The position numbers and the translations under genes are program-made. Below, in pieces: positions 63,201 through 64,000 of a stretch of DNA of 64,000 bases (within the stretch, counting starts at the first letter, position 1; every line of letters starts with the position of its first letter). The notes under the pieces were generated by a model. The model was not told the origin of the DNA. It did no database searches and saw only the letters and a program-made list of their open reading frames with translations. Source of the DNA: Sthenelais limicola (lineage: Eukaryota > Annelida > Polychaeta > Phyllodocida > Sigalionidae); assembly GCA_942159475.1 (NCBI GenBank), contig OW804096.1, forward strand, positions 135,079,006-135,143,005, given 5' to 3'.

Positions 63201-63935
63201 GTGTGAGGCAACCAACAACATAGGAGGAAATAAACGCAATGGATTTCACATAATGGTTGCTAATGGCATGTCCATTTCACTGTGATTCATAGCCATAAGT
63301 ATCACACTTCACTAGTTTGCAGTCAATCACAAAATGATCGCAGTGCTATCACACTCAATTGCACTCAGTGCCCGTCGGGAAAGCATAATCTAAATATCAC
63401 AACCTGTGAAAATTTGATGAATAAAATTCATTAAAAAGAAAATTACTGTGTATATAAAATCTTTAGCAGGCTAAAGTACTTTGAATTCCACAGAAAATTA
63501 CTGTGTATATAAAATCTTTAGCAGGCTAAAGTACTTTGAATTCCACAAAATATTGTCCGGTACTGCAAAATATTTTCTGCACAAATCTGTAGCAAATTCT
63601 AAGAACTCTAAAGATAAATAAATAATCATAAGTACAAAAAGCCTCTATAAAAGAAAAGAAGGGATATGATTATGCTAGCTTGTACAATTTCTTTTTAAAC
63701 AAAATTAATGGTCATTAAGTCATTTATTATCACCACTTTGGCACAATAAATTACTGTCCTAACACTTATTTTGATCTTATCTTATCCTATAGAAGGTTGT
63801 CCTGACTGACCCCTTGCCTTGACCACGTGAGAAATCCCCTGAGCAGAAGTGGTCTTCTTGAAGTGATCCCATATGGTGGCAAACTCAAGCTTCTCTCCTG
63901 TATTCTTCTCTGCCTTGCCTCCATTCTCGGTGCTT
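27078..63935 (-). CDS. DEG/ENaC/ASIC-family sodium channel subunit, 11 exons (5' end off window)
   Basis: A trimeric two-TM cation channel of the plasma membrane; family members are gated by protons, peptides, mechanical force or bile acids. Exons in order: 63811-63935, 51062-51246, 43586-43821, 37467-37576, 37132-37292, 33547-33654, 32306-32438, 30849-30921, 28834-28891, 28353-28502 and 27078-27212. All junction phases agree, giving about 490 residues and a stop. The order of landmarks is canonical: cytosolic N-terminus, TM1 (MWLVVVLCTLGG), FPAITFCTTNP, a Cys-rich ectodomain (NCYTYNS, FIPADSF-like finger/palm text, CDCPPRC, SLWPS) and TM2 (SDMGGLLGLYLGFSALTIL). The initiator Met and perhaps 20-60 residues lie to the right. 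Two N-terminal and TM2 positions are atypical (see findings). I cannot assign a subfamily or ligand. Confidence 0.95.
27834..28325. mobile_element. MITE of about 490 bp (last intron of channel gene)
   Basis: The ends are inverted: GGGGCCCGTTGCATGAGGTA on the left and GTGGTGCAACGGCCCCC on the right. The inner subterminal parts contain repeated TCCTTAA motifs in both orientations. It has no ORF. It ends 28 bases from exon j. Confidence 0.6.
28353..28502 (-). CDS. DEG/ENaC exon j (pre-TM2)
   Basis: Fifty codons in phase 0, from acceptor ATGTTTCAG to donor GAG|GTGAGG. It encodes ENNLAKLAVYFIDFSP and TTELPEYE, the segment before TM2 that couples the ectodomain to the pore. Confidence 0.93.
28834..28891 (-). 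CDS. DEG/ENaC exon i (SxSLWPS)
   Basis: This 58-nt exon runs from acceptor GTTTTTGCAG to donor CGG|GTACGT, phase 0. It encodes DIRYKMSLSASLWPSVKER, an unmistakable match to the YxxxxSxxxWPS motif. The split codon with exon h gives Ser. Confidence 0.92.
29375..29507. mobile_element. Foldback element in channel intron
   Basis: Arms starting TATCAAATGGCCC and ending GGGCCATTTGATA are inverted copies for about 45 nt with a few mismatches, around a GC-rich centre containing CACCCCTTTGGGGTG. Confidence 0.6.
29718..30029 (-). pseudogene. LINE-like ORF C-terminal relic
   Basis: This 103-codon minus frame contains IVNWIILQLKSFIYRQKLF followed by a charged helical stretch. It resembles the C-terminus of non-LTR ORF2 proteins and a second relic at 31175-31372. 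No intact domain is present, so it is a decayed fragment. Confidence 0.4.
30230..30522 (+). repeat. Seven near-perfect 42-bp tandem copies
   Basis: The unit is ACCAAGAATGTATGAATTAA then TGAGGGTCTACATATAATTT GT. By eye the copies are identical, which implies recent expansion or strong homogenisation. It lies in a channel-gene intron, beside MITE M1 copy 2. Confidence 0.9.
30556..30796 (+). mobile_element. MITE family M1, copy 2
   Basis: Same core (ACCTAACCAAACAGATTGCT) and terminal inverted repeats as the other M1 copies, with substitutions in both ends. It ends about 50 bases from the 73-nt exon h. Confidence 0.65.
30849..30921 (-). CDS. DEG/ENaC exon h (CDCPPRC)
   Basis: This 73-nt exon runs from acceptor GTACTTGCAG to donor TGTAG|GTACGT. 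It is too short for an ORF scan and was found by phase and motif. It encodes SCEREIHSRSES and CDCPPRC, the CxCxxxC motif before the conserved YxxxxSxxxWP. Confidence 0.9.
31175..31372 (-). pseudogene. LINE-like ORF C-terminal relic
   Basis: The frame reads YLLAAKSYIHRQRLFENYIV, similar in pattern to 29718-30029. The pattern is typical of the extreme C-terminus of non-LTR reverse-transcriptase proteins. No upstream domain is preserved on this strand. Confidence 0.4.
31381..31866 (+). pseudogene. Decayed LINE reverse-transcriptase fragment
   Basis: In shifting frames the sequence shows QGAPHKGVFGHLL (cf. the GxPQGxxLxPLL motif), then MAYADDLTLYTY (the YADD catalytic motif), then EAINADINSWNLLGFEV and KIELTIEG. 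Stops and frameshifts between the blocks show it is dead. It lies in sense opposite to the channel gene. Confidence 0.65.
32306..32438 (-). CDS. DEG/ENaC exon g (Cys-rich)
   Basis: This 133-nt exon runs from acceptor GATGTTGCAG to donor GCAG|GTAACT and ends in phase 1. It encodes GCQKTCIVHDVMSSCRCRPD, equivalent to the C...C.....I...C.C motif, then a loop ending STCRQAGLKA. An internal CAG|GTGTAC donor would leave a phase that does not fit exon h. Confidence 0.88.
32470..32633 (+). mobile_element. Possible poly(A)-tailed retroposed fragment
   Basis: GAATAAAGCTGTTTT is followed directly by an 18-A run, like a retroposed RNA 3' end. The source transcript is not recognised and the 5' boundary is uncertain. 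Confidence 0.3.
33547..33654 (-). CDS. DEG/ENaC exon f (ectodomain)
   Basis: Thirty-six codons in phase 0, from acceptor AACAATTAG to donor GAG|GTGAGT. It encodes RMSGDWYGPCATHDD and YYHMYNTSYTVE, corresponding to the YGxC and YS..C stretch of the family. Confidence 0.93.
33916..34600. mobile_element. Core block copy 1 inside array C (hairpin + tRNA-like)
   Basis: This block interrupts a minisatellite unit and recurs 1,179-1,180 bp downstream almost unchanged. It contains a large inverted repeat at 34093-34190 (arms include GTGTATGCGTTCTTAGGGAC), four short tandem copies of a motif like TAGATCAAGACTTCCGTCTG, and a minus-strand tRNA-like segment followed by a T run. It may be a composite transposable element. 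Confidence 0.6.
34350..34418 (-). ncRNA. tRNA-like (SINE head or tRNA pseudogene), copy 1
   Basis: The minus strand shows GGTAGTGGTTAGACT (A-box-like) and, about 45 nt on, GGTTCGCGCC (B-box-like, inside a possible T-arm GAGG/CCTC). A run of ten T follows, like a Pol III terminator. The 5' acceptor arm does not pair, so it is not a functional tRNA gene. Confidence 0.45.
35092..35776. mobile_element. Core block copy 2 inside array C
   Basis: It is nearly identical to 33916-34600: by eye it differs by one G in a G run and a couple of substitutions. It carries the same hairpin (35272-35370) and tRNA-like sequence. The shared spacing of flanking minisatellite variants shows the whole 1.18 kb was duplicated together. 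Confidence 0.7.
35529..35597 (-). ncRNA. tRNA-like, copy 2
   Basis: Same tRNA-like arrangement as at 34350-34418, carried along in the 1.18-kb duplication, with the same T run after it. Confidence 0.45.
37132..37292 (-). CDS. DEG/ENaC exon e (beta-ball/palm)
   Basis: This 161-nt exon runs from acceptor ATTATAG to donor ACG|GTAGGC, phase 0. It encodes VELTFNMRQMDFLPH, then VKVIVHDPDVIIFPADSF and RPGQMSYIGLTT. The VHDP and PG...IGL motifs are family hallmarks. Confidence 0.95.
37467..37576 (-). CDS. DEG/ENaC exon d (NCYTYNS motif)
   Basis: This 110-nt exon runs from acceptor TTCTTACAG to donor GGAG|GTAGGT and ends in phase 1. It encodes DFKQFLSSFHSNCYTYNS, equivalent to the family's GNCYTFNS, then KLTNRTGTHGG, which joins to VELTFNM in the next exon. 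Confidence 0.93.
37762..37835 (-). repeat. Outlying unit of the 56-bp array B
   Basis: A single copy of the 56-bp unit with a small internal duplication (CATACCTCATACCTCATG). It is the far end of array B, separated from the main array by the LINE inserted at 37836-39241. Confidence 0.85.
37836..39241 (+). mobile_element. 5'-truncated non-LTR retrotransposon inserted in array B
   Basis: It begins mid-ORF inside a 56-bp unit (…GTACATA|ACTGAAAC) and ends with AATAAACC and an A-rich tail, after which the unit resumes (TACCTCATG). This is a typical target-primed, 5'-truncated LINE copy. Any target-site duplication is at most two or three bases. Motifs suit the CR1/jockey group, but the clade is not certain. 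Confidence 0.85.
37839..38844 (+). pseudogene. LINE ORF2 reverse transcriptase (C-terminal part, frameshifted)
   Basis: The frame opens in the RT palm: YLTNRKQ, then [20 protein letters not shown] and KLFADDTVIYVSG with the FADD catalytic motif, then NKLSLNVGKTK and YKYLGIILDRNLTF. At 38404-38423, in a T6 run, the frame shifts by one. The second frame continues DYGDLLYDTCTVKNLDRLQV to a stop at 38844. The upstream endonuclease and N-terminal RT are missing through 5' truncation. With the frameshift, the copy is inactive. Confidence 0.85.
39242..42684 (-). repeat. 56-bp minisatellite array B, main block
   Basis: About 61 copies of a 56-bp unit. On the minus strand each reads GTATGTACATGAGTGTATAC, then TGATTGTGA, then a segment matching the end of exon c (ATGAATGAGCCCTGTAACAT GAG), then the next GTATGT. 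Since 56 is not a multiple of three and the plus strand lacks stops, all three plus frames stay open, creating spurious ORFs of up to 720 codons. Confidence 0.95.
43156..43610 (-). repeat. 56-bp array B, block joined to exon c
   Basis: About eight units that run directly into the real exon c donor. A non-repeat spacer of about 470 bp (42685-43155) separates it from the main block. The proximal units keep TGTGATTTCATGAA, the version closest to the exon. Confidence 0.9.
43586..43821 (-). CDS. DEG/ENaC exon c (ectodomain)
   Basis: This 236-nt exon runs from acceptor GTTTGCAG to donor GAG|GTATGT and ends in phase 2. It encodes VLLEKYSFLLLEGNN and LDDFILQCDFMNEPCNM; the C...CxFxxxPC pattern is typical of the palm/finger region. 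Its last 32 nt seed the 56-bp minisatellite. Confidence 0.93.
44022..44264 (-). mobile_element. MITE family M1, copy 3 (inverted)
   Basis: Same family as 20450-20692 but in the opposite orientation. It starts CATATGGGTTAGATCTTCAG and ends CTGAAAATCTGACCCATAT. The internal text is diverged. Confidence 0.65.
44349..44612 (+). mobile_element. MITE family M1, copy 4 (best preserved)
   Basis: ATATGGGTCAGATTTTCAGA on the left and TCTGAAAATCTGACCCATAT on the right give clean inverted ends of about 30 bp. The core contains CCAAACAGATTGCTAGAATC. It lies 85 bp from copy 3. Confidence 0.75.
44613..45088. other. Intron segment, nothing recognised
   Basis: Unique sequence between MITE M1 copy 4 and the large array A. 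A 104-codon minus frame (44693-45007) has no recognisable domain and lacks flanking splice signals that would join the channel exons. Confidence 0.5.
45089..51104 (-). repeat. 41/47-bp minisatellite array A built from exon b end plus donor
   Basis: About 6 kb of tandem units of 47 bp or 41 bp (the short form lacks a 6-bp GTGAAG/GTGAGG on plus), which I estimate at about 135-140 copies. On the minus strand each unit is GTAGGTCTACCT followed by the last 35 nt of exon b (TCACCTTCTGTACTACCAAC, then CCTGCCAGCATCAAG) and the next GTAGGT. Almost every copy keeps the AAG|GTAGGT junction. The array lies directly on the real donor at 51061-51062. Confidence 0.97.
51062..51246 (-). CDS. DEG/ENaC exon b (TM1 and start of ectodomain)
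   Basis: This 185-nt exon runs from acceptor CCTGGCAG to donor AAG|GTAGGT, phase 0. It encodes VRKAMWLVVVLCTLGG (TM1) and ends FPAITFCTTNPASIK, the usual motif after TM1. Its last 35 nt are the source of the 41/47-bp minisatellite that follows the donor. Confidence 0.95.
51247..52058 (-). other. Channel intron a-b, left of the LTR element
   Basis: Contains a short GTAT run near 51361-51380 and otherwise unremarkable AT-rich sequence. No exon was recognised between exon b and the LTR element. Confidence 0.6.
52059..52533 (+). repeat. 5' LTR (475 bp)
   Basis: Starts TGTAGTGG, ends TTCACTACA. It contains an octamer ATGCAAAT at 52284-52291 and AATAAA at 52458-52463. By eye it differs from the 3' LTR only at 52068 (T versus C at 61842). 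Confidence 0.97.
52536..52548 (+). promoter_or_regulatory. Primer-binding site
   Basis: TGGTGCCGTGACC begins two bases after the 5' LTR and would pair with a tRNA 3' end ending in CCA. The tRNA species was not identified. Confidence 0.75.
52605..52618 (+). promoter_or_regulatory. Candidate leader splice donor
   Basis: CCATCCAG|GTAGAA lies between the PBS and the gag ATG. With the acceptor at 60336 it would make a subgenomic mRNA for the third ORF. This is inferred from consensus only. Confidence 0.35.
52655..54616 (+). CDS. gag: Gag polyprotein of the LTR element
   Basis: A 653-aa structural protein. It starts at ATG 52655 (GAAATGG context); the frame is open further upstream but without another ATG. 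Residues 1-60 are Gly/Arg-rich. A coiled coil spans about 100-155 (QVVMLEDQNAELQRTLQ). A Pro/Ser/Thr linker follows, then a capsid-like helical region about 330-510 (SFLKQWDSSKDSWSIHLGEM; FANEVVKKARIAFGN). One CCHC zinc knuckle has C615, C618, H623 and C628 (CYFCGEFGHRISEC). It overlaps pol by 82 nt in a different frame. The knuckle and context make the assignment safe; the capsid limits are approximate. Confidence 0.93.
   Translation: MADLNRASQTEQPAGATGGAGRGRGRGTGAVPKVRTAVPRPSPSTKKITQDVWAFRDPRERFYSDDTDEGSPQRKESTPPLQSQVEAWRKAYERAHKFSLGQRNQVVMLEDQNAELQRTLQDFAERSDRSTARLMAENEKLRAEASRVDDLSRLINQADQTVESPKAQPTLEQVAAIFGLGTGTGPESPIENPAPEEAGNVRNEGQGESYVLRTPASFVRGSEKKVQIMTPEIPQTSSPNQGVVTPPTGTAGRPGIGAGISTIKKLSDNTIGYPGGHVTDGTYVRHNVVGSAGADSSRSYVPVAHSTTMRRETHSFKDKSLTQGLRYDGPEPAASSFHYEYMRDAASHVPKMSFLKQWDSSKDSWSIHLGEMRVMAEAQNWSDDIFLMFLKCTCRRQVQELGELPPGLKLPEFVQHMEANFGEHNSRKKEAIFYASRQTMNQTSRNFANEVVKKARIAFGNVIDYTGRTLCLKVYLDGLSNAKEAWWIRLQEPYDLEQAVHWSEVFEGADLDAVNTVSIQNTTASSAPDFFGPPEASGGHKSKTPKKSVIAQITEALHASDKVESEEEDSGIGAIVQAIQSWQAHKKPTPDAPKTSYYERSGYRGKKEFPKTKPCYFCGEFGHRISECSKKKGLFKLLAASEARTAAAGNPEN
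54535..59286 (+). CDS. pol: Pol polyprotein (protease-RT-RNase H-integrase) of the LTR element
   Basis: A 1583-codon frame, -1 relative to gag. The aspartic protease has DPGATTSLI with its catalytic Asp at about 176. The RT has CVEYRQLNAVTIKDSFPLPR and YLDD at 651-654. RNase H begins near 803 (LDMDASGFGMAG) and includes RELLAVL and RTDHASL. The integrase has the zinc site H1043, H1050, C1080, C1083 and a DD35E triad D1112, D1172, E1208, then a GPY/F-type module (WDGPYVIKRF, about 1345-1354). A basic tail carries three AT-hook cores (RGRPRK at 1437-1442, GRPRK at 1510-1514 and at 1532-1536). The frame opens at ATG 54535, directly after an in-frame TGA, so it is reached by frameshift in the 54535-54616 overlap or by reinitiation. 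Confidence 0.95.
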   Translation: MFKEEGAVQTPCSIRSKDSRSRESGKLEGALTRSVVRVDGKALHNTAIREEYESSVEIGSKTQAPLSTLEGIPSVDESESKGGESRSLPDGKALSKVCTPLRSPEDDPNIRWGESGFQAEEGQILMVKKNRNKPAKIQKVSVLRKETLEIPSKLLVRERWYAPVLVGGMNGFFLVDPGATTSLITKKFYDSLPHPPPMISVRTVCAMGDGTPINTYGSVLCPWNIGGRTYMITCLVVSGLQGPEDGILGADFYYVHLCSLDWSGLLYLDNYGHSVSCKLWKRQGSGKEKSSVKAVQVGNSLAGIEVTLKRGVTLVPGKVTLAELNIHGGSDTLDGLMFEPDQKLLSDYALGSLNTYVSGDGKPAVVAFSNPSGRAIKLGKKRMVGRLYSVTLLSQDSVMSGEEDDGVIEEVIINSIQVMESPVADDDLISPEMPEKMPPTVCPLAKLIADSDLRDQKEIKSATDLLKEYQDCFSIPGSGKLLGCTHKVRHAINTGDAAPIKQAYRRIPVAKRDEAEAEIWKMYKEGRIEHSSSPWGAPIVMVAKKDGTQRFCVEYRQLNAVTIKDSFPLPRIDECVEALGGNKWFCTLDLESGYWQEAMDEESKHKTAFLSTVGLFQFKVMAFGLCNAPATFQRMMDQMLDGLRWKSCLVYLDDIVVFGETYEQCQSNLRLVLDRIRDYGLKLKPKKCDFFRQRVEYLGRIVSPDGIQADPKKVQKVKDWPIPKNAREVRQFLGFASYYREFQKDFGIIAAPLQDVVTAAGKEKRYSKPIVWTPRCDDAFSKLKEALVTSPVLGFPRKVGDFILDMDASGFGMAGILSQIQDGREVVLSYASNSFSKSQKNYCATKRELLAVLTYLKKFRHYLLGNRNFVVRTDHASLRWLLNFKDPTDMLARWLLTLQEYGLDQNMIVHRAGKKHENADALSRLPTRKCGRLDCSDCGIHDAVAAPTTVALGTQEQVLREAQQEDPLIKRLLAIVAGTEDVPSREDLAGESNEFCTFVQHLGNMEMREGVLCLGWTRLATGRKYWRKLIPASLRKEIFQGMHGPKISGHFGTFKNSWSAKMKYYWPGMRYDLKRWIRACPECSMRKSRQGGGTSLLKKEKHGDRWNRIGLDILGPLRTTPRGNNYIMVVTDHFSKWAEAYPMADHTAESCADVLFREWILRFGCPVALQTDGAPEFRSLLLRSLLEMLGVEKLITLPYRPMSNGQSERLNRVLVEQLSCLTDGTEDNWDILAPCIAHAYRATVHASTLCTPNSVVFGAELVAPMDLVYGVTPGELDFPCKVGYVEHLRQCMRKGHQYVRNNLGISAVHQKRDYDKRSRPPRFQVGEVVYRFCPPKASKKIGPKWDGPYVIKRFIGGTTCQLETSEGLMRYHIDYLKPAFDENGPIQAANLHRASEFQKQAKTGRDILRLIDGKIVAGKDCIVPAAKAKITIGAKPRGRPRKVKSAGQEKPVRKRGRKTKKTDTVKTTAPVSTTPPPVTGRGRGRLKKNVVVPQPAIQEKKKTRARRKPGRPRKTVVPDKPEAPTTPKKRVGRPRKLPGAAVPPILPGGRRTRNNPGPDTSNPSPALTRAKRTRNAPVRLQIK
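59287..60350 (+). other. LTR element: region between pol and ORF3
   Basis: About 1.06 kb with only short frames (the longest is 91 codons at 59580-59855, unsupported). Near 60165-60260 it repeats TTCGGATC and CCATCCGAAGC-type motifs that resemble LTR text. It may hold regulatory or packaging sequence. Confidence 0.5.
60318..60336 (+). promoter_or_regulatory. Splice acceptor-like site before ORF3
   Basis: TTTGTATCCCTTTTCTAG is a strong pyrimidine tract plus AG, ending 14 nt before the ORF3 ATG at 60351. This suits expression of ORF3 from a spliced subgenomic RNA, as env is expressed in other elements. Confidence 0.5.
60351..61316 (+). CDS. Third ORF of the LTR element, acidic coiled-coil protein of unknown function
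   Basis: The 321-aa product starts MEKAMAEQVEKELAEAERLM. The N-terminal third is very acidic. A coiled coil runs from about 78 to 128 (VANLREENNQQ; IRDLMEANARLRSRLES). A hydrophobic helix follows (LDVLSQLLGQIGKL), then a Ser/Pro/Gln/Arg linker, and it ends in an acidic DVEDDADMDTMEQDDE stretch. No TM segment or signal peptide is present, so it is not an envelope protein. The order coiled coil, helix, TP-rich segment resembles the N-terminal half of this element's Gag, which may be its origin. The frame is intact, implying selection or recency. Confidence 0.75.
   Translation: MEKAMAEQVEKELAEAERLMSEGIETELPAMTEAEEQQLLEEGAANLMGLAAEDSEVVEDEGHDRSESEAMETEASVESRIDEVANLREENNQQAVIIKTQRASLAQKDNQIRDLMEANARLRSRLESAESSSPPEQDPTESVGGTDPSAPTLHVDGGQAGAIQVNALQLDVLSQLLGQIGKLPQMAQMGVKTPSHPSASPFRMIVSPETSRTVPTAAAGSAAQAGKQQQTQRSAPRQRSQSRARTWLEGSGLGQGGVGESDLGIHQLFGPEKVISPLKSSPGSGMQAPPTPGTKTGHSDVEDDADMDTMEQDDEKDAHHQ
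61815..61829 (+). promoter_or_regulatory. Polypurine tract
   Basis: AAAAGAAAGAGGGGG, three bases before the 3' LTR; the expected primer for plus-strand DNA synthesis. Confidence 0.85.
61833..62307 (+). repeat. 3' LTR (475 bp)
   Basis: Same ends and length as the 5' LTR. The AATAAA at 62232-62237 would terminate the element's RNA. It is followed by the CAGG target-site duplication. Confidence 0.97.
62308..63810 (-). other. Channel intron a-b, right of the LTR element
   Basis: AT-rich with no recognised exon. A 55-bp tandem duplication (AAAATTACTGTGTATATAAA..., two copies) lies at 63438-63547. A TATCTTATC run at 63776-63788 lies near exon a and resembles the retroelement tails seen elsewhere. 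Confidence 0.6.
63438..63547. repeat. 55-bp perfect tandem duplication
   Basis: Two adjacent copies of a unit containing AAATCTTTAGCAGGCTAAAG and TACTTTGAATTCCACA. A related text (AAATCTTTAACAGGCTACTA) occurs at about 51316, on the other side of the LTR element. Confidence 0.85.
63811..63935 (-). CDS. DEG/ENaC exon a (cytosolic N-terminus, first visible)
   Basis: This 125-nt exon runs from acceptor CTCTTCAG to donor GG|GTCAGT and ends in phase 1. It encodes FATIWDHFKKTTSAQGISHV, the region just before TM1. The family's His-Gly gating motif appears here as Gln-Gly. The first base belongs to a codon split with an unseen upstream exon. Confidence 0.85.
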
Positions 63936-64000
63936 CTGAAGAGAACACTTATTTGTGATCCGTTTTAGGAAAATCAGTCATAAGTCGCAAAAATTGGATT

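Overview
The window is animal nuclear DNA: AT-rich, with split genes bounded by GT-AG introns, many retroelement relics, foldback elements and unusually large minisatellites. Gene content (a synaptogyrin, a ZNF598-type ligase, a DEG/ENaC channel) and transposon types suit a marine invertebrate. I would guess a lophotrochozoan (mollusc, brachiopod or annelid), but the sequence alone does not fix the phylum.

Layout. At 1779-7585 (minus) lie the first five coding exons of ZNF598, the RING/C2H2 ubiquitin ligase that senses collided ribosomes; its 3' part is off the left edge. At 7953-15465 (plus), head-to-head with it across 367 bp, is a complete four-exon synaptogyrin (227 aa, four-TM synaptic-vesicle protein). 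From about 15.5 to 27 kb I see only possible UTR, minisatellites, MITEs and unrecognised sequence. From 27078 to 63935 (minus) runs a DEG/ENaC/ASIC-family sodium channel: 11 exons whose phases all join, about 490 residues, missing only the extreme N-terminus, which lies beyond the right edge.

The channel introns hold most of the unusual material. The intron between the first two visible exons contains a young, complete Ty3/gypsy LTR retrotransposon (52059-62307; two 475-bp LTRs differing at one base by eye; TSD CAGG). It has gag, a pol in the -1 frame and a third ORF after its own splice-acceptor-like site. The next two introns are largely occupied by minisatellites whose unit is the last 32-35 nt of the upstream exon plus its 5' splice site: a 41/47-bp array of about 6 kb (45089-51104) and a 56-bp array (37762-43610) interrupted by a 5'-truncated LINE. 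A third array (about 33.66-37.13 kb) starts a few bases after another donor and contains a 1.18-kb duplicated block with a large hairpin and a tRNA-like sequence. A purine hexamer repeat also straddles a ZNF598 donor.

Together these suggest a genome in which tandem duplication repeatedly seeds at exon 3' ends. The channel gene now carries well over a hundred decoy 5' splice sites. Everything was read by eye; repeat counts and identities are estimates.
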